Origin: Mycoplasmopsis meleagridis
GTDB taxonomy: Bacteria; Bacillota_I; Bacilli_A; Mycoplasmatales; Metamycoplasmataceae
Assembly (NCBI RefSeq): GCF_900660695.1
Contig: NZ_LR215042.1
Span: 124,001-188,000, forward strand
DNA length: 64,000 nt
Reading direction: 5' to 3'
Part shown: in pieces, positions 1-7,483 of the stretch
How the letters are laid out: every line of letters starts with the position of its first letter
Numbering within the stretch: the stretch's first letter is position 1
The notes under the pieces: generated by a model
Seen by the model: only the letters and a program-made list of their open reading frames with translations
Database searches by the model: none
Told to the model about the DNA's origin: nothing
Made by a program: the position numbers and the translations under genes

Positions 1-1
1 T

Positions 2-154
2 GCTTTGGCTAATGAAAGTTCAACTCAACAATCAGAGCAAAAGAAGGGAATAGATTTAACAAGTACTAATACTGTTGAAAGTTTCATAAGAACGATAGAT
101 ACTTTAATAAATAGTATTAATAAATCATCATCTACACAAGATTCAACACTATAG
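2..154 (+). CDS. Variable surface lipoprotein, C-terminal end (partial)
   Basis: This is the last 50 codons of a gene that begins before the window; it stops with TAG. The translated end contains IDLTSTNTVESFIRTID followed by a Ser-rich tail. That matches the C-terminal pattern of the two complete lipoproteins downstream (IDFTSTTTVDNFIKAID and IDFTSTNQVDKFIAAVE). It is therefore a third member of the same tandem family. The N-terminus, lipobox and promoter are outside the window, so its expression state cannot be judged. Family membership is seen directly; surface exposure is inferred from the paralogues. Confidence 0.85.
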   Translation, partial: ALANESSTQQSEQKKGIDLTSTNTVESFIRTIDTLINSINKSSSTQDSTL

Positions 155-188
155 AAGAAGATTTAATCTGATCATAATATCTAAAAAG

Positions 189-237
189 AGCAAAATATGC
201 ATTTTTTGTATATTTTTGCTTTTTTTTTTTTTTTTTT
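189..237 (+). terminator. Imperfect hairpin plus 18-T tract
   Basis: AGCAAAATATGCA and GTATATTTTTGCT can pair as an imperfect stem, followed at once by 18 T (220-237). This looks like an intrinsic terminator for the upstream lipoprotein gene. The same T-run lies just upstream of the -10 of the next gene, so one tract may serve two roles. Confidence 0.55.
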
Positions 238-252
238 GCAACATGCTATGAT
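220..252 (+). promoter_or_regulatory. Lipoprotein promoter with poly-T spacer (18 T)
   Basis: A -10-like TATGAT lies at 247-252, 36 bases before the ATG at 289. The run of 18 T at 220-237 fills the place where the -35 and spacer should be. Variation of such a tract would change promoter spacing, as known for the poly-A tract of Mycoplasma hyorhinis vlp genes. The paralogous promoter downstream has 19 T in otherwise identical sequence, which is direct evidence that the tract length varies. Confidence 0.6.
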
Positions 253-288
253 GGTCAATATATTTGTTTAAAGATCGGACATATTAAT

Positions 289-1509
289 ATGAAAAAATTT
301 AAATTATTATTAGGACTTTCTCTTGCTGCTTCTGTTATAGCACCTTTAGCAGCTATTTCATGTGTTAATGAAGATACAAATCCTCCTGTTAATGGCGGAA
401 ATAAAACAAATAATCCAGAAGAAAATACGGGTTCAACAACTAATAACAATCCTTCTACTAGCGGTGATTCAACTGGTTCAACTGATACTAATCCAAATCC
501 TGGTACAGAAAGTTCAGGAACAGAAAATCCTGGTTCTTCTTCAACAGGTGAAAGCACAGGTTCAACAACAGGAGGAGAAACATCTACTCCTTCAACTGAT
601 ACTAATCCAAACCCTAGCTCGGGAAGCTCAAGTACAGAAAATCCTGGTGCATCAGGTGAAAGTGCTACTACATCTCCAACTCCAACTGAAGAAACTACTC
701 AATCAGGTACAAAGAATCCAACAACTGAAGGTTCAAGTTCATCTACTGAAAAACCAACAGAAACTCCTACTGAAGAAACAAAAAAATCCACTTTAAAAGA
801 TAAATATGATAAAGCAAAAGCTTATGCAGATGGTAAACTTTTATCATCAAGTAATGCTAATACAACACTAGAAGAAGTTAAGAGAGAAATTGATAATCCT
901 TCATTAGACTCAACACAAACTTTAGAAGAAAAATTAGATAGTTTAATTGCCGAAGGGGAAAAGAATCAAACAAAATATACAGAATCATTAATTACTTCTG
1001 CTACATATTCAGGTAGCGTAACAACAGAAGCTGGAAGAACAAATTTAGTTAAATTAAACGAAATAAAAGAACAATACAAAAATAAAAAAGTTGTTTCAAT
1101 GGAAGAATATGAAACTAAATTTGTTGAAATATCAAATTTGGTTAGAGAAATTCAAAAAGCAGAAAGAACAACATCATCAGATAAGGAAAATACTGCTGCA
1201 AACAATGAACTTATTAAACAAAATAAGGCTAAATTATCTACCAAATTAGAAGAATTAAAAACAGCAAACAAAAACAATAAAAATACATCAGCTACTAAAT
1301 TAATAGAAAAATTAGAAAAAGCATTAAAAGATGATTCATCATCTACAACAGAATCAAGTCAAGAAGGAACAGACAGCAAAAAGATAACTATCGATTTTAC
1401 TAGCACTACAACAGTTGATAATTTTATAAAAGCAATAGATAAAATTTTAGGTCAAATCAATAGTTCTAATAATTCAACTGCTGCACCTTCTGAAGCAAAT
1501 CAAAGCTAA
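289..1509 (+). CDS. Variable surface lipoprotein (406 aa)
   Basis: The protein starts with a lipoprotein signal peptide (MKKFKLLL...) and a lipobox ending AAISC, so Cys25 should be lipidated and the protein anchored outside the membrane. Residues about 30-165 are a low-complexity Ser/Thr/Gly/Pro/Asn region with repeated units such as STDTNPNPG and STENPG. Residues about 168-405 form a Lys/Glu-rich, probably helical domain shared with the next gene. The ATG at 289 is chosen because the signal peptide begins there; the ribosome-binding site is weak. No named family beyond variable lipoprotein (Vlp/Vsp-like) could be assigned. Function in adhesion or immune evasion is inferred. Confidence 0.9.
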   Translation: MKKFKLLLGLSLAASVIAPLAAISCVNEDTNPPVNGGNKTNNPEENTGSTTNNNPSTSGDSTGSTDTNPNPGTESSGTENPGSSSTGESTGSTTGGETSTPSTDTNPNPSSGSSSTENPGASGESATTSPTPTEETTQSGTKNPTTEGSSSSTEKPTETPTEETKKSTLKDKYDKAKAYADGKLLSSSNANTTLEEVKREIDNPSLDSTQTLEEKLDSLIAEGEKNQTKYTESLITSATYSGSVTTEAGRTNLVKLNEIKEQYKNKKVVSMEEYETKFVEISNLVREIQKAERTTSSDKENTAANNELIKQNKAKLSTKLEELKTANKNNKNTSATKLIEKLEKALKDDSSSTTESSQEGTDSKKITIDFTSTTTVDNFIKAIDKILGQINSSNNSTAAPSEANQS

Positions 1510-1548
1510 AATTAAGCAGAAAAACGTTTAATAAATTTATTTAATATA

Positions 1549-1598
1549 AGCAAAATATGCATTTTTTGTATATTTTTGCTTTTTTTTTTTTTTTTTTT
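1549..1598 (+). terminator. Imperfect hairpin plus 19-T tract
   Basis: Second copy of the AGCAAAATATGCA...TTTTTGCT hairpin, followed by 19 T at 1580-1598. It lies 40 bases after the previous lipoprotein stop codon and directly upstream of the next promoter, repeating the overlapping terminator-promoter arrangement. Confidence 0.55.
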
Positions 1599-1613
1599 GC
1601 AACATGCTATGAT
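1580..1613 (+). promoter_or_regulatory. Lipoprotein promoter with poly-T spacer (19 T)
   Basis: TATGAT at 1608-1613 is the -10 candidate, preceded by GCAACATGC and a run of 19 T at 1580-1598. The sequence is identical to the promoter of the previous gene apart from one extra T. The one-base difference between otherwise identical copies suggests slipped-strand variation; which length is active cannot be told from sequence. Confidence 0.6.
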
Positions 1614-1649
1614 GGTCAATATATTTGTTTAAAGATCGGACATATTAAT

Positions 1650-2870
1650 ATGAAAAAATTTAAATTATTATTAGGACTTTCTCTTGCTGCTTCTGTTATA
1701 GCACCTTTAGCAGCTATTTCATGTGTTAATGAAGATACAAATCCTCCTGTTAATGAGGAAAATCCAGATTCAACAACTAATGACAATAATCTTTCTAATC
1801 CTTCTGCTAGCGGTGATTCAACTACTGGCGAAAGTTCTGGTTCAACTGATACTAATCCAAATCCTGGTACAGAAAGTTCAGGAACAGAAAATCCTGGTTC
1901 TTCTTCAACAGGCGAAAGCACAGGTTCAACAACAGGAGGAGAAACATCTACTCCTTCAACCGATACTAATCCAAATCCTGGCTCGGGAAGCTCAAGTACA
2001 GAAAATCCTGGTACATCAGGTGAAAGTGCTACTACATCTCCAACTGAAGAAACTACTCAATCAGGTGCAGAGAATACAACAACTGAAGGTTCAAGTTCAT
2101 CTACAGATACGCCAACACAAACTCCTCCTACAGTGGAATCATCAAAAGAGCTTACTATACAAGAAAAATATAATAAAGCCAAAGGTTATTTAGATGGTAA
2201 ATTTTTAACTAATATTGAAAATGCTTCATCTACTTTAGATGAAGTTAAAAAAGCTCTCGAAAATAATCCAAATACTTTTGATGAAAGTATAAGTGAAAAA
2301 TTAAACAATTTAATTGGTGAAGCAGAAAAAAATCAAACTAATTACACAAATGCTTTATTAGATAAATCTAATTATTCTGCGAGCGTATCATCTGAAAAAG
2401 GATTGGAGAATTTAAAGAAATTAAAAGCAATAAACTCTGAATATAAAAATAAAAAAGTTGCTACATATGATGAATATATAACTAAATTTGGTGAAATTTC
2501 AAATCTTATAAGAGAAATTCAAAAGGCAGAAAAAGAGAATAATAGTAGTGGTTCTTCTACCAACGCACTAGCTGAAGAAAATAAAAATAGACTAAAAGCA
2601 AAATTAGAAGAATTAAAAACTGCTAATCAAACAAAAAACGATAAAAGCGCAACAAATTTAATTAATATATTAACAAAAGCATTAGAAGCAAAAACTTCAG
2701 AAGGCATGGAAAGCGATCCTCAAAAAAGACCTCCAATTGATTTTACCAGTACTAATCAAGTTGATAAATTTATTGCTGCAGTAGAAAAAATATTAACTAA
2801 AATTAAAAATCAAGATTCTCCTTCTACAGAAGCAAATTCATCAAGTTCTTCAAGTGAAGTAACAAGATAA
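1650..2870 (+). CDS. Variable surface lipoprotein, tandem paralogue (406 aa)
   Basis: The signal peptide and lipobox are identical to the preceding gene (Cys25). The Ser/Thr/Pro-rich region reuses the same units with different insertions (for example an added TTGESSG), and the C-terminal helical domain has diverged but keeps motifs such as KNKKVATYDEY and EISNLIREIQKAEK. The reading frame is open 31 codons further upstream through the T-tract only because the tract has 19 bases. The true start is the ATG at 1650, where the signal peptide begins. Both complete paralogues are 406 residues. Surface variation is inferred from family behaviour. Confidence 0.9.
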   Translation: MKKFKLLLGLSLAASVIAPLAAISCVNEDTNPPVNEENPDSTTNDNNLSNPSASGDSTTGESSGSTDTNPNPGTESSGTENPGSSSTGESTGSTTGGETSTPSTDTNPNPGSGSSSTENPGTSGESATTSPTEETTQSGAENTTTEGSSSSTDTPTQTPPTVESSKELTIQEKYNKAKGYLDGKFLTNIENASSTLDEVKKALENNPNTFDESISEKLNNLIGEAEKNQTNYTNALLDKSNYSASVSSEKGLENLKKLKAINSEYKNKKVATYDEYITKFGEISNLIREIQKAEKENNSSGSSTNALAEENKNRLKAKLEELKTANQTKNDKSATNLINILTKALEAKTSEGMESDPQKRPPIDFTSTNQVDKFIAAVEKILTKIKNQDSPSTEANSSSSSSEVTR

Positions 2871-2877
2871 TCTAACG

Positions 2878-2903
2878 AAAAAGACTATAATATAGTCTTT
2901 TTT
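2878..2903 (+). terminator. Intrinsic terminator
   Basis: AAAAAGACTAT-aat-ATAGTCTTTTTT forms a perfect stem with a 3-base loop and T-tract, just after the last lipoprotein gene of the array. Confidence 0.85.
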
Positions 2904-2965
2904 ATCATTTTATTTCAAATAAATAAATCTTTATAATATTATTACTCAAATTTTTAAGGAGAATT

Positions 2966-4228
2966 ATGAAAAAATATTTTAAAAATTTAATTTTAACTTC
3001 AATGCCTTTAAGTGTTTTGCCAATTGCTCTAGCAGCTGTTTCTTGTTCAACAGAACATCCTAAAAAACCTAAAGAATTGATTGCTAAAGTTAACTTTAAA
3101 AATAACTTAGATTTAACTGAGGAAGAAGCTCTTAATGCTCCTAAAATAGCTTTAATTCCTGATGGTAATTTATATGATAATTCTTTTCATCAATCAGGAT
3201 GAGAAGGTATTATTCAATTAGCTGAACATAATAATATTCCTCTTGAAAAATATGATGCTTTTGAATTAGATGCAAGTAAGAATTTTAAAAATATTTATGA
3301 CACTGCAATGCTACAAGGTTCAACGATATGAGTTCTAGTTGGTTTTGACAATAAAACTCCTTTTGAAGAATATTATCAAAGTAATAAACAAAAATTTATT
3401 GACAATAAAATAATTGTTGTAACAGTAGATTTTGAAACAGATCCTTCAATTACTAACGGAAATGTAATTTCTCTATTGTACAACTCTAAAGAAGGTGGCT
3501 TTATAGCGGGTTATGCAGCAGGAGAATATTTGAGCACTCTCCCTGAAGAAAAACGTACTTTTAACACTTTTGGAGGCCAATTATTCGACGGAGTAACTGA
3601 TTATATGGAAGGATTTTTAAAAGGTATTTTGTATTGAAATACTAAAAATCCGACTAAAAAACTTCATTCTTTAACTAGAAATGATCAAGTTTATGTAAAT
3701 GCTCTTTTTGATATCACAGCACAAAATAAACAATCAGAAGTTGAAAATAATTCAGTTAGTTTAAATCCAACTATAACATTGCCTGTAGGGGGACTTTGAA
3801 CTCAATTTATTTCAGCTAAACCATCAACGAAATATGTTGTTGGTGTTGATACTGATCAATCATTAGCAGATAGTGCACATTCTAGCAAGTATTTTACTAG
3901 CGTTCTTAAAAATATTGCACAATCAGTATACGAAAGTGTTTCTTACATTATCAAAAAAGACTTTAGTAAATTAAATGGATTCAAATTGTTAGAAAATAAT
4001 GCAGTGATTAAAAGAGGTGTTAGCGAAGATTGAGTTAATGTTTCTTCTACTCATGTAGTCGATGATGCTCCAAGAGCAGAAAGAGCTTTAGATGATTCGA
4101 AAGAAATATTCAAAAATCTTAATAGTCAAGAAAGAGAATGAATAAATAGTAGTAAAGCAACTATGGAAGGAAATGCATTTACTAATATTCAAGAAAGACT
4201 TAACGAATTAGCCAAAGCAACAAAATAA
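2966..4228 (+). CDS. BMP-family (P48-like) substrate-binding lipoprotein
   Basis: A 420-residue lipoprotein with signal peptide and lipobox ALAAVSC. After the lipobox comes KIALIPDGNLYDNSFHQSGW, which matches the basic membrane protein (BMP/PnrA) fold seen in nucleoside-binding lipoproteins and in mycoplasma P48. Further BMP-like stretches include GGFIAGYAAGEYLS and KYVVGVDTDQS. The gene reads through several TGA (Trp) codons. The start is fixed by an AAGGAGAA ribosome-binding site. In many relatives such a gene heads a nucleoside ABC transporter operon, but here no permease or ATPase gene follows. Nucleoside binding is a family-level inference. Confidence 0.85.
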
Positions 4229-4237
4229 TAGGAGAAA

Positions 4238-4264
4238 TAAAAAAACACGTTCAAGTGTTTTTTT
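4238..4264. terminator. Bidirectional terminator
   Basis: AAAAAACAC-gttcaa-GTGTTTTTTT lies between the converging P48-like gene and rplL. A-run and T-run flank the stem, so it can stop transcription from both sides. Confidence 0.8.
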
Positions 4265-4634
4265 ATTTTATATCAACTGAAGCGCCTGCTTCGACTAATT
4301 GAGCTTTTATGTTTTCTGCTTCAGCAGGAGAGATGTTTTCTTTAACTGTAGCAGGAAGAGTTGAAACTAGTTTATTAGCTTCCATTAAAGGTAAGTTTAA
4401 TAATTCTTTAACTGCTTTAACAATAGCTAATTTTTTACCATTATCAGAAGTAATAAGAACTGAAACAGATGATTTTTCTTCAGCTTCTGCAGCGCCGCTA
4501 GGAGCAGCAGCAACTGCAACAGCAGAAGGATCAATACCAAATTCTTCTTTCATTGCTTCTACTAGTTCCATAATTTCTTTAATTGACATTTCTTTTAATG
4601 ATTCAATAAATGATTGTTTTTCTATTTTTGCCAT
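4263..4634 (-). CDS. rplL: Ribosomal protein bL12 (L7/L12)
   Basis: A 123-residue protein with the N-terminal dimerisation helices (IKEIMELVEAMKEEFGI), an Ala-rich hinge (AVAVAAAPSGAAEA) and the C-terminal factor-binding domain (KLAIVKAVKELLNLPLMEAN). It forms the stalk of the large subunit with L10 and recruits translation GTPases. It follows rplJ with a 36-base gap, the usual order. Length and domain order are normal. Confidence 0.97.
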   Translation of the reverse strand: MAKIEKQSFIESLKEMSIKEIMELVEAMKEEFGIDPSAVAVAAAPSGAAEAEEKSSVSVLITSDNGKKLAIVKAVKELLNLPLMEANKLVSTLPATVKENISPAEAENIKAQLVEAGASVDIK

Positions 4635-4670
4635 GATTATCCTTTCGTGTTAATTGAATTATTTATCGAG

Positions 4671-5174
4671 TTATTCTTTTTTCTCACTAAGTAGTTTTAA
4701 TGATAGAGAAAGTTGTTGTAATGGGTTCATAAGTGAACGAGCAAGAATTGTAAGTGCTTCTTCATAGTTTGGCAAAGAAGCAATTTCAATAACGCCATTA
4801 GCATTGACTACTTTATTTTCGAAAATACCAGCTTTAGCTATCAATAATTTGTTTTCTTTTGCGAACGAAGAAACTAGTTTAAAAGCTGATAATTCATCAT
4901 CTTTACTAAAAAAGAAAATGTTTGGACCAACTAAATGTTCATTTAATTCTGCAAAGTTATTATTTTTTGCTGCTAGTTTAAATAAACGATTCTTAAATAC
5001 TTTAACTTCAACATTAATTTTCTTAGCTAAAATACGTAATTTCGTTAAATCTTCAACACTTAAACCACGATATTCAGCAACAACTAATGATTTAGAAGCC
5101 TTTAACTTATCATTAATTTCTTGTACAGTTTCTTTTTTTATTAATCTAAAAGCAGATTCTTTTGGTTGATGCAT
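4671..5174 (-). CDS. rplJ: Ribosomal protein uL10
   Basis: A 167-residue protein with the typical N-terminal rRNA-binding domain (SKSLVVAEYRGLSVEDLTKLR, VFKNRLFKLA). The C-terminal helix that carries the L12 dimers follows. The frame is open 21 codons further upstream, but the ATG at 5174 is preceded by AAAGGAGAT at good spacing and begins the conserved sequence. The upstream RNA can fold as an L10 leader, so L10-L12 probably represses its own synthesis. Confidence 0.96.
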   Translation of the reverse strand: MHQPKESAFRLIKKETVQEINDKLKASKSLVVAEYRGLSVEDLTKLRILAKKINVEVKVFKNRLFKLAAKNNNFAELNEHLVGPNIFFFSKDDELSAFKLVSSFAKENKLLIAKAGIFENKVVNANGVIEIASLPNYEEALTILARSLMNPLQQLSLSLKLLSEKKE

Positions 5175-5204
5175 AAGTATATCTCCTTTCATCATTTTTA
5201 AAAG

Positions 5205-5273
5205 GCAATACAGGATGATATATACATTAGGTAACATAATTAAGCATAAGCCGTTACTTTCTTCATGTATTGC
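5205..5273 (-). ncRNA. L10 leader (autoregulatory mRNA structure)
   Basis: In the 5' region of rplJ, GCAATACA (5205-5212) and TGTATTGC (5266-5273) form a perfect 8-bp closing stem around about 53 bases. Position and closing helix match the known L10-binding leaders of rplJL operons in Firmicutes. The inner kink-turn region was not resolved by eye. Confidence 0.6.
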
Positions 5274-5353
5274 TTTATATATTTTAAATTAAATTGGACA
5301 AATCAATTATTAATTAATTAAAATTTATTAAGTTGTATAATTAAAGGGTAATT

Positions 5354-5383
5354 TTGTGTCCCCGCCTTAAAGTTTTATATAAT
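5354..5383 (+). promoter_or_regulatory. tRNA operon promoter
   Basis: TTGTGT (5354-5359) and TATAAT (5378-5383) are separated by 18 bases. The -10 ends 13 bases before the first tRNA. Confidence 0.65.
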
Positions 5384-5396
5384 AATTAAAACTTTC

Positions 5397-5472
5397 GGCA
5401 CCATAGCCAAATTGGCAAGGCATGAGTCTGCAAAACTTTGATTTACGGGTTCGAGTCCCGTTGGTGCCTCCA
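5397..5472 (+). tRNA. tRNA-Cys (GCA)
   Basis: The acceptor stem GGCACCA/TGGTGCC is perfect, the T-arm carries GGTTCGAGTCC, and the anticodon loop reads CT-GCA-AA. The terminal CCA is encoded (5470-5472). Confidence 0.95.
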
Positions 5473-5474
5473 GT

Positions 5475-5551
5475 GATCCCATAGCTCAATTGGACAGAGC
5501 GTTTGGTTACGGCCCAAAAGGTTAGGAGTTCGACTCTTCTTGGGATCGCCA
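5475..5551 (+). tRNA. tRNA-Arg (ACG)
   Basis: The acceptor stem GATCCCA/TGGGATC is perfect. The anticodon stem TTTGG/CCAAA encloses TTACGGC, giving anticodon ACG (read as ICG). The T-arm has GAGTTCGACTC. CCA is encoded at 5549-5551. It lies 2 bases after tRNA-Cys and is co-transcribed. Confidence 0.95.
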
Positions 5552-5555
5552 TATG

Positions 5556-5584
5556 AAAAAACTACGCTACAAACGTAGTTTTTT
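5556..5584. terminator. Bidirectional terminator inside the comEC end
   Basis: AAAAAACTACG-ctacaaa-CGTAGTTTTTT ends the tRNA unit on the plus strand. On the minus strand it contains the last codons and the stop of comEC. Confidence 0.85.
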
Positions 5585-6955
5585 GTTTTTTATTCTATAA
5601 GCAATTACTTTAATTAAAAAGACTGTGAATAATAAAAATTGAAAATATAGGTAAAGATAGTTTAAATCAAAAACATAATTTATTTCAGTAACTAGATTTA
5701 TTGAATTAGCAAAAATTAATAATCTATCAAGTAGAAAGAAAACAAAATTTAAAAAATAATCGGATCATCAAAATAATATTGAAAAAATATAAACTATTTC
5801 GATAATAGGACTAAAAAGTAAATTTCAAAAAATATTTAGTCAACTAATATTAGAGTTTATAATCGCAATATTGAATGCATTTATTAGGCAAATAATATTC
5901 ATCAAAATAAAAAAAGAAAAAATTTTTTTATCTCTAAGTTTTTCATTTTTTCTTAGTAATTTGTTAAAAAATATTATTCAAAAAGTATTACTAATAGTGA
6001 AATAATAACTTAAAGAATAAATTCAATTGTTGTTAATTACTCAAAGTAAAAAAGCAGCGATTATTAATGATGAAAAAGTGTTTATTTTTTGTCCTTTGTT
6101 TGTCATTTTATAAATAAAATCTATTAATTTCATTATAAAAGCTCTAATAGCAGAAATAGGATTAAATAATAGTGTTATATAGAGAAAAATAAAAGTGAAA
6201 ATACATGAATTGTAAAAAATATCTATTTTTTTATTTTTAAATTTATGAAATGTTAATACAACAAACAAAATATCTAAATGAAATCCTGAAATTACAAAAA
6301 TGTGGCTAATTCCCAATTGATTAATGTTGTCATTAAAATCTAAATTATTTTCGTTATTTATACCAAAGACTATTTTTGCTCAATAACGATTAAAATAGGG
6401 TAAATTGGAATTTAAATTATTTATTAACTGATCTTGTAAAGAAATTTTGGGTCTAATGATATTTTTAATACTATAGTCTATTAGTTGATAGTTAATGTTA
6501 TATTCTTTTTTTCAAAGAAATAGATTACTATTATTTAACTTAAAAGGAATTATTTTTCCCTCTATTTCAATATTACTAAATGGGGGAATATATAAATTTT
6601 TTGAATAATAATTATGAAAAACAATAATATTTTGATTTTTATAATTAATTAGAAAATATTTTTCATAACTTTTTCTTATGTTTGCATTTATGTAATAAAT
6701 ATTTTCATCTATTTTTTCATATTTAATTATTTTATAGGCTATAAAGTAAATTAAGATAATTAAATTTAATAAAAATAATCATTTATTTTTTAACAAATTA
6801 ATAATTAATAGGATACTAAAAGGAAGTATAAAAAAATATCAATATTCAACAGCATTAACTAGTAAAAAAGAAATAAGAATTGATAGTAAAAAATATATGT
6901 AACTTTTTAGATTAAAAAATTTTTTTGCAACTTCTCTAAAGTTTTTTCACCTAAT
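5567..6955 (-). CDS. comEC: ComEC/Rec2-family DNA-uptake channel, no ATG start
   Basis: The open frame encodes about 460 residues when TGA is Trp. The competence-domain signature is clear at about residue 214: LGISHIFVISGFHLDILF. Many hydrophobic segments before and after it fit a polytopic membrane channel that passes single-stranded DNA. The C-terminal metallo-beta-lactamase-like domain of larger ComEC proteins is absent. There is no ATG or GTG at the beginning; the frame overlaps the end of comEA in the -1 frame. The start given (ATT at 6955) is only a placeholder. Translation may instead begin by a -1 frameshift from comEA at the UUUUUUA site. The role in DNA uptake is inferred from the family. 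Confidence 0.8.
6041..6316 (-). other. Competence-domain core of comEC
   Basis: Codons for GISHIFVISGFHLD and the following hydrophobic segments lie here. It is the strongest evidence for ComEC and the stretch that remains open even if TGA is read as stop. It is not a separate gene. Confidence 0.6.
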
Positions 6956-7419
6956 CCACGTATAGCTAATAATTCATCTCATTTATTTATTTTTTTCTTT
7001 TTTATAAAATTGATAATACTTTTGCTTAAAGAGGAAGAAAGTTTTAAATTTTTAAAGTCATTAATGTTTTTAATATCATTGATATTTTTTTTATTTATTT
7101 CACTTGTTTTGTAAGGAATTCTAATAATTTGATCTGTTGCTAATATTTTGTTCAAATTTAAATTACTTAAATTTGCTTTTTTACTTATTTTTACTTTTTT
7201 TATTATTTCTTTGAGCAAACTATTTTTAATAACTTTAATTTTATTTATTCCTTCAACAGCACCGACAAACTCTATATTTACTAGGTTATTATTTATCTCT
7301 TTTTCATTTTTTCTAACAATTAAAGTATCGTTGTTTGTATAAATAAAGGCACTTGAAATTAAAGATATTACGCTAATACTTATTACTCCTATTGATCATC
7401 ACCATATTTTCCTTTTCAT
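6907..7419 (-). CDS. comEA: ComEA-like DNA-binding membrane protein
   Basis: A 170-residue protein. Residues about 5-28 are a membrane anchor. Residues about 45-100 (NIEFVGAVEGINKIKV...ILATDQIIRIP) resemble the SLBB-type domain found in ComEA. The C-terminus (SKSIINFIKKKKINK then LLAIRGLGEKTLEKL) is a helix-hairpin-helix motif for double-stranded DNA. It lies 64 bases after recA and ahead of comEC on the same strand. The zero frame ends AAT TTT TTA ATC TAA, so a viral-type slippery heptamer lies one codon (ATC) before its stop. ComEA captures DNA outside the cell in competent bacteria; here that is inferred. Confidence 0.8.
6913..6919 (-). promoter_or_regulatory. U UUU UUA slippery heptamer (possible -1 frameshift site)
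   Basis: Read in the comEA frame the codons are AAT TTT TTA ATC TAA. A -1 slip at T TTT TTA continues as AAT CTA AAA AGT, exactly the comEC frame. The heptamer is the same as in HIV-1 gag-pol, and a second candidate (A AAA AAT) lies just before it. No strong downstream stem is visible. Confidence 0.45.
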
Positions 7420-7483
7420 ACTTCTTAATTAGTTAAATTGACAAAATTGATAAAAAAAAGACAAAATTAGTATTTTTATCTTT

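Larger units (their letters stand above)
189..394 (+). repeat. Lipoprotein 5' cassette, copy 1
   Basis: This segment runs from the hairpin through the promoter, start codon, signal peptide and first residues of the mature protein. It is identical to 1549-1755 except that the T-run has 18 instead of 19 bases. Such conserved 5' cassettes on diverging coding regions are typical of mycoplasma variable lipoprotein families and give a substrate for homologous recombination. Confidence 0.9.
1549..1755 (+). repeat. Lipoprotein 5' cassette, copy 2
   Basis: Identical to 189-394 apart from one additional T in the homopolymer. It covers hairpin, promoter, signal peptide and the first mature residues. 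Confidence 0.9.

Noticed and set aside
255-557. Open frames opposite the lipoprotein genes (also 1616-1921)
   Set aside because: They are antisense shadows of the repetitive Ser/Pro coding sequence, with no ribosome-binding site and repeated only because the cassettes are duplicated.
1557-1649. N-terminal extension of the second lipoprotein through the T-tract
   Set aside because: The extension translates promoter and terminator sequence as poly-Phe and is open only with 19 T; the signal peptide begins at 1650.
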